A stretch of DNA of 64,000 nucleotides from Nymphaea colorata (lineage: Eukaryota > Streptophyta > Magnoliopsida > Nymphaeales > Nymphaeaceae), in contig NC_045145.1 of the NCBI RefSeq assembly GCF_008831285.2, forward strand, positions 20,520,802-20,584,801. Direction: 5' to 3'. The notes beneath the pieces were generated by a model. The model saw only the letters and a program-made list of their open reading frames with translations, did no database searches and had not been told where the DNA came from. Positions 12,040 through 24,109 of this stretch are shown piece after piece; position 1 is the first letter of the stretch, and every line of letters starts with the position of its first letter. The position numbers were made by a program, and so were the translations under genes.

Positions 12040-13610
12040 GGTATGCTCAAGGTTTAAGGTTGCTCCAAGACCTTAGCGAACTTATAGTTATTCCCTTCAA
12101 CTCTAAAATAGTATCGGAGCTACCATTTGCTATCCAAGGGAGTAACTCTTATAAAAATTGAACTGATAACCAATGAGAGTTGCACTATACTAAAGGTATT
12201 GTTTGGATAATGAAGAAAACCCTGAATGAATGAGAGAAGAGAAATTTGAGCTCTCTACCTCATGATAGTTCAGCTTCTACAAAGAATATTAATATTGACG
12301 GTAGCCGGCCATAATTGTCTGGACGGTGGCAGAGACCTTCTCCACTGTGCCAACTCCTTTGGGTATTGTTGTGGGAGCAAGAATTGAGGGTGGAAAGTAC
12401 TATAACAAGAAGTTTAGATGATTAATAATCGAGAGGTTTATTCACAATTATCTTGAAAGGGTATGAGATAATCTATCATACGCTTGATAAGCATATGACG
12501 TTCAGTCAAGTCGAAAACATGTTGTATATAATCCTCACAAAATGCGGTAATTTCACAAATTTGGAAAATTTTGAACTCCATGTTGTGAATTTCCTTGATC
12601 TTTCAATCGATCCAATTGAGCACGAGGCTAACAACACCCCACAATTCCCGTCAATAATGGAAACAGAACATCCTTCAAGTTAGGTACAACATTTTACCAC
12701 CTATGAGAATTAAACTAGAAACATATTCCTTTACAGACTTCTAAACCAACCAACTACGCTATGCCCCTTGAAGCCGTATCTGTTAAAGTTAATTTCTTGA
12801 TACTAGGATCCGATAGACATAATCAGGCCCAACCACTAGGATCCGATAGATTGCTTCGGCGCTTCTTCGAACTGTAAACCAAAGATATATAACCAGTAAC
12901 AAGCATAATGACAGGTGAATATGATATTGCACCGAGCCATCGTGCTGTTTCGTTGAATGTTTGCTGGATCTTTTCTAGACACGAGTGGTAGCCGGAGCCT
13001 ACCGACCGGACCTACCTGTTTCATTTGACAGGTAACGTATGTTTAATTAATGGTGTTGGGCCAATCTGATGTTTCTCATAAACCCTCGATCCAACTCCAC
13101 ATGTATGTTATATCTATGATTAAAATCAACATTTTGGTCAAATTCGTGAAGTCATCTAATTGGTTACTCTTAAAATTTATGAAAGAAATTAAATATAAAA
13201 AATGTTAAGAATATGATGATGATATTGTTGAGTGCAAAGCAGAATTAACCCAAAAGATGAGGCGGACGTGGCGTGGTGATGGAACACAGGCCGCTGTATG
13301 GGCGGAGCCAAGATTTTCTTCAGAAGCGGGCCGGCAGTTTGATTTCTGGATCCGGGTAGAACCAAACTGAATTATAATACAAAAAAATATATTACGTAAT
13401 TAAAAAATATTATTTTTTTCAATGTAAAAAAAAATTCAGTGGCTGAGGTGATTATGCCCCAATTGCATTGCAGGGCAGGGCAAAGGAGGAGAATAAATGA
13501 ACGACATTGCTTCTTTCTCTCTCTTCACAATATAAATAAATATTTCAATTTCTTCTCATAAGCACTTATTACTGCTTTTAAAAGAAAAAAAATAGTGATC
13601 ATTGATTTTT
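12040..13610. other. intergenic DNA, no gene recognised
   Basis: Only short frames occur, none recognisable. A doubled ACTAGGATCCGATAGA word lies near 12801 and 12835. Confidence 0.4.
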
Positions 13611-13616
13611 TTAATG

Positions 13617-13922
13617 TTCTCTCTCTCTCTCTCTCTCTCTCTCTCGCGTATATAAATTAACTTATGTGTGTAGATGTGTGTTTATTGTATAGACACTGAA
13701 GAATCAATATGCGATTATTATTGTTTGCGTACTGAAATTTTAAAAGTTCAAAAAGTTGGAATTTAAACATATATGAGATGAAAAGTGTACATATATGCAT
13801 TCGAACTCGTGATTCTTATGGAGAATTTTAAGCTTTTGGCATTGGCAGCACCTTAAGCTCACATGGCAAAAAGTTGCCAACAGCTGACAACACATACAGT
13901 CAGTGCACCTCACAGCAGTTTT

Positions 13923-13996
<74 letters not shown>

Positions 13997-14013
13997 AGAG
14001 AGAGAGAGAGAGG
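13617..14013. repeat. microsatellites: (CT)n, long (AT)n and (GA)n
   Basis: A CT run lies at about 13617-13644. A 64-base AT run lies at about 13928-13991, followed by a GA run to about 14012. The intervening sequence is plain intergenic DNA. Confidence 0.85.
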
Positions 14014-14014
14014 A

Positions 14015-16010
14015 GGACAATACCGATCCACTTAGCATCTAAAAGTACCCCTCAATCTAAAGCAATGTCTCCTCATGCCACGAGAAAGTAGAGAGGGAGA
14101 GAAGTGTTTCTCTTCCTTTTGAGGACACAACATCTAGGGCCCATTTAGTGGGAAAGGGTTCGAGGGCCAGTTCGCCAGCTCTAGTTGTAAAGATAAGTTT
14201 CGTAAGGTTTTTAAAAATATTAATTTTGACATGGGCCACATGCATGCTTCTTATGAATTATTGATGTTACCAGAAGTGCCTGCAAGGGCCCTGAAGGGCG
14301 TAGTATAGCTAGTCAATCTGAGGGTATTGCAGACAATATGTTTTTAGTTTGATTCTTCAAGTTGAAGGGTGTACTATATGACCGCTCAAGTTTCGAAGTT
14401 ACCCTTGGACCTTGTGTGCAAGGAGAAGGAGGTGGTTTTGCGTCTCGTGTACAACCAAGAGTGGTTCCAAGGCATCATTTTTGCTTAGAAGATCTAGTTC
14501 ATTTCACCGAATTAAGTTCATTAGTTCAAATTAAAAGATTAAGAGTTGGTTAATTCTCCAATGTATTTTTTTTTGCATTTTCTGGTAATTTTCTAGTTAA
14601 ATGGATATTAGCAAAAGAAAAGGTTTATTAAAAAAGAGAACAACTGGTATGAGTGATTAATGCCAAATGAATATGGGCAAGTCCAACTTTAGTGTATATT
14701 AAATTTTAAACTAAAATAGAAATGTTCAAGTGACAAGCTGGGCATGAGGTCCAATGAATATATACTGCTGATCTTTGCCTCACTAAAGAAAGAGCATCTG
14801 GAAGCTAAATAAATCTTTGAGATATTGTCTCAGTTGGAGGTCTAATAAAGGTAGCTAAATATGTAATGTGGCAGACTCTTAGAATAGATCTAGAAATCCA
14901 AAGCATCTTGCACCATTTAGCTTCGGGACCCTTTATTCTGATTCAATTCTTTACCGGATTTCATTAAATTGATTTCCTGGATAATTTGGGCGGAGGAGGG
15001 GAGGCCACTTAGGCCATGGCCCCACCCTAGTTAATTGAAAAAAAAAACATTGAAAAAATTAAACAGTTTTAGTTGTGCAATGTATTGTTTGGATTCGGGT
15101 TAGTTTGACCATACTCAGATTCTGAGGTTGAACTGTTTGACCCACTCCTTAAGAAAAAAAAATCTTGGCTCTGCCCTATGGATTATTGTCCAAGAGCCAA
15201 ATGAAAAACATCTCTCCCAATCAATATATGACATCATGCTCTCTTGCAGACCAGCTAGTAGCTTTCTACATATGAATAAAGGTCTGGCTCTATCAATGTA
15301 TATTGTATAATGACAATTTGGGTGATGTTTAGTTTTTTTTTCGTAGTTATTATTTTCACATTTGCTTTATTCATCTACGACTTTTAAGATCTTTCTTTTT
15401 TTAAACATTTTCCAAGATTTTTCCTATTTTTTTGAGAAATCAACCTCGTCAAAAAATACCCAAAAAAAAATTCAACAATATTTTTTCCATAAAGGATATT
15501 TGTGACAATGTTTCGAGCCTATTACCATCTATATTAGACAGAAAAATAGGCAAGACATTTAAAATGTATTCACAGTAATAAGGAAAAAAATATTTTGATT
15601 GATAAAGCAGTAGGTAAATTATATATGTTGTGTCTTATAGGAAATGAAAACTTCTACAACAATATCCGTTAGCCAAAAATTTCTTGCTCCGCACTTTTGG
15701 GGAGTGATTGAATCAGTTTTGAGTGGACATCTTCAGTACCATCTAGAAAAACTCAACTTCAAGTTTCACTTGATAGCTCAATAAACAAGCATAAATGTTG
15801 GTAAAGGAAGATAAGTTTCCCAAATCTTATCTCTTAAAACGACAATGATAGAATATTTTCCGATATATAAATCATAATGGAGCTTAATTACCTCCTTGTT
15901 ATATATACTTCATGGAATCTTTTGAGTGTTTTAGTCAAACAGGTAGAAAGGGGGGTTGAAATTTGTCTGGCAGGGTGCTCAAATTAGTTCTAAGTCACAT
16001 CAATACCTGC
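14015..16010. other. intergenic DNA, no gene recognised
   Basis: No reading frame longer than about 63 codons occurs, and none is recognisable. Nothing else stands out. Confidence 0.45.
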
Positions 16011-16015
16011 CCTTT

Positions 16016-17590
16016 CAATTCGAACCATGAAATTGCATTGTGGAAGATAGAACAATCTGGTTCAAAGCTGATTATATGCATCTCCTGTGCACCAAAAATT
16101 GTATTATATCGGGTGGGTATAAAGACCAGAATACCCCTTATTAGCAGAAAGAGATTCTTCACAAAAAAAAATAATGAAAAAGTTAAAAGTCCAAAAAAAT
16201 AATGAAAAAGTTAAAAGTCGAAAAGAGACATTTCTTTTTGAAATTCCAAAATACACTAACTCCTTGCTTTTTTTTTTTTTCCGTTGCATGCCGGTTGTTT
16301 GCACTACCTTGGTGCAAGCAACTCACTTTGAATCTGCTTCCGTCGCTAAAACCATTATCCGTTGGTAACTACCCATCGCATGACGTCGGTTAAGAGGCAT
16401 TTGATGACGCTCAAAACGGAACTTTAAGGTGTCCTATTGGGTGAAACTTTTTCTCTATGTATAGCATGAAACAAAACAAGGTGAAATTTTGCCATCCTTT
16501 TTTTGTGAAAAAAAGAAAAAGATTCCAACCATTTTATTGTTCTAAAGGCAAAAAAGGGGAGTTAAAAGATTCTTTGCAAAGCTGATTCAATTGGAACCAT
16601 GAAATTGCATTGTGACACATGAAACGATCTGGTTCAAAGCTGATTATATGCATCTCTTGGTACACAAAGCTATTATATGATTGGTGTAGCTTGATTTTGT
16701 GTTATAGTTAGTTCATGTGGTTTTAAACCACTCCTATATACCCAAAAAAAAATTGTATGTCAAGAAGGTATAATGACCATAATACACCTTATCAATAAAA
16801 AAGTGACACCGCAAAAAAAAAAGTGAAAAAAAGTTAAAAGTCCAAAAGAGACACTTCTTTTTAAATAATTTTCAAAATACAATAATTCCTGGCTTTTTTT
16901 TTTCTTTTTTGCATATCTGTTTGTTTGTTTGCACTACCCAGATGCACACAACTCACTGTGAATCTGGTTGCTTTGCTAAAACTATTACTGATTGACATGA
17001 CGCCGTTGAAGAGGCATCTCATGGCTCCCAAAAGGAATTTTAAGGTGTCCAGAATGGGTGAAATTTCTTCCCTGTATAGCATAAAACAAAACAAAGCAAA
17101 AATTTTACCTCCTTTTTTTGTGAAAAAAAAAGATTCCAACCTTTTTCTTGTTCTAAAGGTAAAAAATGGAGCTAAAAGATTCTTCCCAAGGCTGATTCAA
17201 TTGGAACCATGAAATTGCATTGTGGCAGATAATATGCATCTTTGGGGTATAATGACCAGAATATCCCTTATCAGTAAAAAGTGACGCCTTGCGAAAAAAA
17301 GAAGGAAAATATTAAAAGTCCAAAAGAAATATTTCCTTTTGAAAAATTTCCAAAATAAATTAACTTCTGTCTTTTTTTTTTTGCATATCTGTTATTTGCA
17401 CTACCCAGGTTCACACAACTCAAAAAAGGAACTTTATGGTGTCCTGAATGGGTGAAATTTCTTCTCTATGTACAGCAGGAAACAAAACAAAGCGAAATTT
17501 TACCCTTCCGTGAAAAAAAAATTCCAACCTTTTTCTTGTTCTAAAGGCGAAGAAGGGGAGTAAAAAAATTCTTCCCAAAGCGAGTAAATA
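16016..17590. repeat. three-unit tandem array, period about 570-610 bp
   Basis: Units start at GAACCATGAAATTGCATTGTG (16022, 16594, 17204), so the spacings are 572 and 610 bases. Each unit then carries an A-rich block, TTAAAAGTCCAAAAGA, a CTTTTTTTTTT tract, a block with TTTGCACTACC and CAACTCA, a GGTGTCC..TGGGTGAAA block and AAAGATTCCAACC..TTGTTCTAAAGG. The third unit lacks part of the middle. The ORFs in it are repeat-derived and look non-coding. Confidence 0.85.
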
Positions 17591-18070
17591 ATTTCTTGCC
17601 ATCAAACAGCTCCGGAAATAGATGTTAGATGCATTCGATATTGATTCAGAATAAGATTTCCTCGCACCCAAACATGGTAAATGGCTGCACTAGATTCAAT
17701 TCTACCATTTAATTGCATCCCCATAAGACAGTTTTCTATGAGAAATCGTTTTCGTAATTCTAAATTCAGAAAAGTGATTCTCTTGTTTGTTTGTCGAACT
17801 GGTTTAGTTGGAGAAATAATGGAATCTGCCACATTCTCAAACAAACCCAACTGGCAGGTAAGTTAAAATGAGACAAGAATATAGCAGAAAGGGCTGAAAG
17901 TAATAGTTATCTAAGTCTAGCCAACAAAGAAAGCAAAAGACATGGAGTTAACATAAAGGGGTGCACTACTTAAAGGCAGACACAAAGAATATGTACCCCA
18001 TTTTGCGTTGGATGTCAATTGAATAAGAATTGGTCTTCGCCAAATTGGGGAAGTTCAAACTCAGATATTT
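17591..18070. other. intergenic DNA after the tandem array
   Basis: No gene was recognised. Short overlapping frames on both strands show no domain. Confidence 0.4.
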
Positions 18071-18077
18071 ATCTTAA

Positions 18078-18820
18078 GGGGTAGTTTGACAACAATAAAA
18101 CATTGTTGAATTCTGCCGCATTTTTTGCGAATCCACGGGATGGTAATAGGGATTGACTTGTCAGCCTAACTGTTGGATAATGAGAAATTCTTTGTAAATT
18201 AAATGTTGGAGAGTGGAGCAAGATCCATACTTGACAGGCTTCCCTAATAAACAGGTTTTGCCGCGATCTCATGTTTATGAGGGGGTGGTTTTTTCTTATA
18301 CTTTGTAATCGTCGGTGCGGTGGAAAAACTGTTTGTCGTGGATGTAGGAGAACATTGTCTTTGAACCACTTGAATCGAATCGATGAATCTTCATCTTTTT
18401 CTTCTTTTGTTTTCCTCTTCTCTGGGTGCATCAAGGGAGTGTGTGAGAGAGTCACCTTCTTAACAAGAAACCCATGTGGAATCTGACCACTGTGAAATCA
18501 ACGTTATGTAAAAGCTAAAGCTGCTCAATGCGAGGACTAAGAAGGTCTTCAACTTGACGCCCGTTACGATTTCCTCCAATAATTTGCATACCGTTTCTAG
18601 TGGTAATGCTTATAATACAGAAGCTAATATATATATGCTCAACATTGATTCTTTTGCTGCTATTCTCACCATTGATCAGATTCAATCTTTTACAAGAATA
18701 TTGAAGGGGTTGTTTGACAACAATAACATATTGTCTCATGAATCTACTTAAAAAAAATGGGACAAACTTTGTCCCATTTTTTGAAGACAGAAATTACGTT
18801 TTACTGTTGCCAAACAACCC
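18078..18820. mobile_element. possible Harbinger/Tourist-like element with TTAA flanks
   Basis: The left end GGGGTAGTTTGACAACAATA and the right end ACTGTTGCCAAACAACCC are imperfect inverted repeats, and both are flanked by TTAA (18074-18077 and 18821-18824). This suits the TWA-type target duplication of Harbinger/Tourist elements. A second left-type tip lies inside at 18706 in the same orientation, followed by a perfect stem around GGGACAAACTTTGTCCC, so an internal deletion derivative or duplication is possible. No transposase is encoded. Confidence 0.45.
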
Positions 18821-18824
18821 TTAA

Positions 18825-19325
18825 TTGTCACTCTAAGAAATAGTTTAAACGTTACAACTCTTATGATAGTAAGGTGCTCAGCTCAACAAAAATATTTCAT
18901 GTCATTTTGTTAACTGAATGGAGCTTGTCTCATTGCATTGAAAGGCAAATAATTCAAGGGACGAATTCAACTTAAGGGATCAATCATTTAACCAACTAAC
19001 GAGAAGACAAATCTGGTCACAGGAATGAGGCTGGCAAGAAATTTGTCAATCGCCTAGAAGTGAACATTGAATAGAGGAAAACGAAAAAATAGATCGTTGG
19101 CAGAAATCAAGCGGTGGGATTTAGTAGGGGCCCAGTCGCCGTGACATTGACAACTAAGGCCTAATTCAAACGATTGAATTCTTTTTACATCAGTAAATAT
19201 TTCTTACAGATAGTGAGCAAAGAGATGAACTGAAATCATTGACAACATCTGGTAATTCTTCATTCTTCTTATAAACTGATAATAACTTTTGATTAAGAAC
19301 AGATGCAAAGCAACATACTTCAAAG
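18825..19325. promoter_or_regulatory. upstream region of the PIN gene
   Basis: This is about 500 bases between the preceding repeat and the first TATA-like motif. It holds no recognised gene and presumably includes the distal PIN promoter. I did not find a clear TGTCTC auxin response element by eye. Confidence 0.35.
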
Positions 19326-19330
19326 GTGTT

Positions 19331-19353
19331 ACATATATATATGTATATATATA
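19331..19353 (+). promoter_or_regulatory. TATA-rich core promoter candidate for the PIN gene
   Basis: A run of TATATATA words ends about 140 bases upstream of the PIN start codon. A pyrimidine-rich stretch with CTCTCTACTCCTCC and CTCTCTCTCTTCC follows, as is common in plant 5' leaders. Position and composition are seen; promoter function is inferred. Confidence 0.4.
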
Positions 19354-19490
19354 GACAGGCAGACAAAGAGCACCCTCTCTACTCCTCCTGTTACTCTCTC
19401 TCTTCCACTGTGCCCAGTATTGTCGCCCTCTTTCTCGATTTCTTCCTTTGGCAGGTGATTTGGAAGCGAGGAAGGAGGGGAAAGTTGAAG

Positions 19491-22400
19491 ATGATCACGT
19501 GGAGAGATCTGTACACGGTGCTGACGGCGGTGGTGCCGCTGTACGTGGCGATGATCCTGGCCTACGGCTCGGTGAGGTGGTGGAAGATCTTCTCGCCGGA
19601 TCAGTGCTCCGGCATCAACCGCTTCGTCGCCGTCTTTGCAGTGCCGCTGCTCTCCTTCCACTTCATCTCCACTAACAACCCCTACGCCATGAACCTGCGA
19701 TTCATCGCCGCCGACACCCTGCAGAAAACCATCATCCTTGCCTTCCTCGCCCTCTGGTCCAATCTCTCTGCACGCGGCAACATAGACTGGTCCATCACCA
19801 TCTTCTCCCTCTCCACGCTCCCCAACACCCTGGTGATGGGCATCCCCCTCCTGATCGCCATGTACGGCGAGTACTCCGGCAGCCTCATGGTCCAGATCGT
19901 CGTCCTCCAGTGCATCATCTGGTACACCATCCTCCTTTTCCTCTTCGAGTATCGGGGCGCCAAAATTCTGATCATGGAACAGTTCCCGGAGACCGCGGCC
20001 TCCATCGTCTCCTTCAAGGTCGACTCCGACGTCGTCTCGCTTGATGGCCGGGAGTTCCTGCAGACGGAGGCCGAGGTCGGCGACGACGGCAAGCTTCACG
20101 TCACAGTTCGGAAGTCGACGTCGTCGCGGTCGGTCGTGCTCTCGCCTTCCCGTCGGTCCATGGGCTTCTCCACGTTCACTCCGCGGCCATCGAACCTCAC
20201 CGGCGCCGAGATCTACAGCCTGCACTCCACTCCCCGTGGCTCCAGCTTCAACCCTGCTGATTTGTACTCCGGCATGGGGGGCGGCGGTGGGGGTAGTGCA
20301 CATCCCCGCTACTCCAATTTCGGCCAGGCGGAGATGTACTCGCTGCCCACTCCGCGGCCGTCGAACTTCGACGAGCAGCACGGCCTGAATCCCTCAAACC
20401 TTGGCTTCCCAGGCGCCGCCGGAAACCACTACGGCCACGCAGGGAAAGGCTTCTCTTCCTTCCCGCCAGACGCCTTAGGCCATACCAACAATAATTTTCC
20501 CTCCATTTCCGGCGCAATTGCGGATAATTCGGGGTCGTCCGGGAAGGTTCAGAAGAGGAGCGGCTACGAGCAGCCGCAGGTCAGGTCTCCTCAGAGAAGC
20601 CGGCCGTCGAACCATGACGCCAAGGAGCTTCACATGTTCGTCTGGAGCTCAAGCGCTTCGCCGGCGTCGGAAGTCAGCGGACTACACGTGCTCGTCGGGC
20701 AGGATTTCAACGGTACCGAGCATAAATCCGGCGGTGGCGATCTTGGTGCTAAGGAGATCCGCATGTTGATTCCAGACCACCACTCACCAAATGGTGCACA
20801 CAGAGGTGAGGGACCTAGCGCTCCCATCTTTCCTTTTCTTTTCATTTTATGAAAATGTTTCTTTAAATTTTTTTACTTTCTTTTCCAAATTCACCTTTTC
20901 ACAGAGTTTGGACGAATCCAAGTTTTTCATTTTATGAAAATGTTTCTTTAAATTTTTTTACTTTCTTTTCCAAATTCACCTTTTCACCAGAGTTTGGACG
21001 AATCCAAGTGTTGAAAAAGAAAAGAAAATGAATGACATTTAATGATATATGTTGTTTTCACAAGATAAAAATAAGCCTTATGAGATTGAAAGTTTGAGTC
21101 AGGTCATATTCGGTCGGATCTAGCCCTTCATCTACTAAGATGGACGGTGGATATTTAAAATCACCATGATTCAGTGGTGATTAATTGATTTGGTCCCGTC
21201 TCCGGCGGATGCTGTAAATCAGCATCAATTAATGGAGTCGGACCCACCTCGAGCCGCTTTATCCGGAAGTGAGTAGAGCACGGATTCGGTGCAAAAATGA
21301 ACATAACGACATGAATTTTACGCAGTCACTTTTCATACAAACAATTCCCTGATCCTTTTTTGTCGAATTTTCAATTTTCATAAAACCTGGTCCTCATTTT
21401 CCGGCGACAAAACAAACTGAAAACAAGCACCATATTAACTCCCGGCATATGAACCAGTAGTATTTTCCTTCCTGACAGTGAATTAATTCCATTATGTTGC
21501 AGAGCATGAGGATTTTGCCGTTGAGAATTTCAGCTTTAAGCGAGGGTCGACGCCGGCGGAAGGAGAGGAAACATTCTCCGTCCCCAGGGACGGACCGGTG
21601 TTCTGCAAACTGGGCTCCAACTCCGCGGCGGCGCTCCATCCGACGCTGGAGGAGGAGGGTTCCAAGGCCAACAAGCAGATGCCGCCTGCCAGCGTCATGA
21701 CCAGGCTCATCCTGATCATGGTGTGGAGGAAACTCATCCGCAATCCAAACACTTACTCCAGTCTCATTGGTGTTATCTGGTCACTTATTGCGTTTAGGTA
21801 ATTTCAGTTCTCCTGTCATTTTCATTCCATTAAATGCTTTTGAACTTTGAACATGGGCCTTGAGTCCCATCCCTGCCAGTTGGCACCTTTATTTTTTCTC
21901 ATGGAGGTGGAGCGCCCATGGAATAGGCAGGGATTTGGAGGACAGCCGCCATTAAAAGAACATGAACCAACTCAACCCATCTGATTACATGGTTCAAGAT
22001 GATAAAACTCTTAGTAGATAGGAGGCCAAGAGTTCAATTTCTAGAATATGCAATGACGCTTGATGTAGTCTAAGCTCTAGGGCTTCGAGTTTAAGATTCA
22101 GATTACCTTGTCAATTTAGAGGAAAAATGAAAAGCTTTTAGATTGCTGCCAAGTTGCTTATGAAGAAAAGGAATCGAGATTCATTGTTTTTTTGAGTGAG
22201 CAGGAGCGTTATCCTACCATCCGGACCAAAGTTGAAGATGCCCAAATGAGTTTGTGAATTGTATTCTTTTGAGTTGTAAAAGGTAGAAGCACGACACTTA
22301 AATTGAAGAGTGTACCATGTTCACCAAGTCTCGACACACTAAGACCTTAGAGATAGATAGAAAGAATGCTGGGCCTTCAAATCTTATTTGAAATATAGGT

Positions 22401-24109
22401 TGCTAGCCTAATGCTCACTCATCAAAAAGATCAAATGCACTTCTTTTACCCATCCCAATCTGATTTCATGCGAAACACTTTGTTCATGTAAAAACCCAAA
22501 AAAAAAAAATGCATCTTCTGTCACACTTTCAATCTGATGTGAGATTCTTAATTTTAAGGCTTCTAGCACATTAGATCCTTGAATTTAGGACCTGCAGGCT
22601 AAATTAATACTGACGTCTCAACTGACGAATGTTCTCTTCATGCTTGCCAACGAGAGTGCACCAACTTTTAGGTTGAAAGAAGTCAACAGCAAGCGCATTT
22701 TACGGTAATAAATTAAAGAAGCCGAAGCCTGTAGAACCCCAATATGCAGATCAGCTGCATAAAAGAAACAAAATTCAAGTAATTGAATCTTCATTACAGT
22801 AATAATCTAGGTCAGTGTATACTTCATATCTGCATTATTAAATTTCATTTGTTTGTGATCAGGTGGCACGTGTCAATGCCTAAAATAGTTGGAAAATCCA
22901 TTTCCATACTGTCAGACGCAGGTCTGGGGATGGCCATGTTCAGTTTGGGTATGTGATGACGTGAACTGTTCCACTGTGCTTTGGAATCTCTTCGAATGCC
23001 ATGCTGAGTGCGCTTTCCGGTTTTTGTGTTGCCCATGTCTTGTAGGACTGTTCATGGCTCTGCAACCGAGGATCATCGCCTGCGGAAACTCAGCGGCGGC
23101 ATTTGCCATGGCCGTCAGGTTCCTCACTGGCCCTGCGGTAATGGCCGCCGCCTCCATGATCGTTGGTCTCCGTGGTTCTCTACTTCACGTTGCCATCGTT
23201 CAGGTCTCTTCACTCTTGTTTTCCTTGCAGAATTTAATTACTGTCCTGTTGATTATGCCATAAACATTTATACTTTTCACTTGCATTAGTTCATTACTGT
23301 TCTAAATCCTGGCTGCTTTTGGAATCTTGTAAAGTTGGGCATCTGGATGACACCCTCCTCTAACCCGGCTTTATGAAAATTTTGTTTTATGCAAGATTTT
23401 TAATGAGTTTTGAAAATGATGGCACACCCAAAACCCAGTTCTTTTATTAACTTGAAGGGGTGGCTATTTTTTCCCTTCTTCTTACAAAATCTGGTTTTGT
23501 CGAAACTGAGTTTTCTTTGAAGGCAGTTTTAATGACACCTAAATAATCCAAATAACAAGGTTTTAGAATGTCACCAAAGATTTGAAACAACTAGTTGATC
23601 TCAGTGTTTGCTTTAGAAATCCCATACATGAGATTCAAGCAGAGGCAAAAGCAGGTATGGGCTCCCTGTGGGCAATTTGCTTTACAGACCCCCAAAAAAA
23701 AGTTTATTTTTTATATTGATATTTTTTTGAACAATTTTTCTCATTTATCTATTAGTGCTCATTAAAATTTTAAAATTTTATACCCAGTGCCTCTTACTCA
23801 GAATTTTCTAGCTTGCCCCGGAATTCAAGATTCTAGATTTGGTTGTTGTGCAGGCTGCTCTTCCTCAAGGCATCGTTCCTTTTGTGTTTGCTAAAGAATA
23901 CAATGTTCATCCAGCAATCCTGAGTACAGCGTAATCCCTCGAAACCCATGTCCCGTGTTTGGTTTTTCTAGTGTAGGAAACGATTTCAAGCAAATTCCTG
24001 ATATTGGTAGTTCCTTCCCGGATTTGTGATGATGAAATGCAGAGTCATATTCGGGATGCTGATTGCTTTACCAATCACTCTCGTCTACTACATACTCTTG
24101 GGGTTGTAA
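19491..24109 (+). CDS. PIN3: PIN3-clade auxin efflux carrier, complete, six exons, 665 aa
   Basis: This is a plasma-membrane auxin exporter of the PIN family. Exons are 19491-20805, 21503-21797, 22863-22948, 23046-23203, 23854-23930 and 24043-24109. They total 1998 bases with GT-AG introns and a frame that closes exactly at TAA. Residues 1-160 carry the first five membrane helices with the NTLVMG motif at 112-117. A long hydrophilic loop (about 165-497) follows, with three kinase-type sites TPRPSN (230), TPRGSS (247) and TPRPSN (287). MPPASVM at 498 opens the second five-helix bundle, which ends in YYILLGL. The start is chosen because PIN proteins begin MI(T/S)W..LY; the frame stays open upstream to 19326 without homology. 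The long loop marks a canonical PIN. Words such as [20 protein letters not shown] and [14 protein letters not shown] place it with PIN3/4/7 rather than PIN1 or PIN2. Exon 1 is far GC-richer than its surroundings. Family assignment is firm; the exact orthologue is inferred. Confidence 0.96.
20841..21008. repeat. tandem duplication in PIN intron 1, period 85 bp
   Basis: Copies at 20841-20922 and 20926-21008 are nearly identical, each running from TTCATTTTATGAAAATG to TTTGGACGAATCCAAG. One base is added in the second copy (CACCAG for CACAG). The copies begin 36 bases after the exon 1 donor. Confidence 0.92.
23338..23551. mobile_element. short MITE-like insertion in PIN intron 4
   Basis: The left edge CATCTGGATGACACCCTCC and the right edge TTTTAATGACACCTAAATAATCC are an imperfect inverted pair. 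The interior has GGTTTTGT and GAGTTTT words like those at 10.1 and 42.4 kb. Boundaries are approximate. The intron is 650 bases, against about 100 for introns 3 and 5. Confidence 0.4.

Noticed and set aside
18554-18751. 65-codon frame vaguely like the spacer after a copia zinc knuckle
   Set aside because: Similarity is only in low-information words. It lies inside the TTAA-flanked element, and no gag, integrase or LTR is nearby.
19329-20381. 350-codon minus-strand frame opposite PIN exon 1
   Set aside because: It is a shadow of the GC-rich PIN coding strand. It has no domain and its composition follows the opposite codons.
20806-20852. Continuation of the first PIN frame past residue 438
   Set aside because: It reads through the GTGAGG splice donor. 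The spliced frame continues with [11 protein letters not shown] and conserved PIN helices.
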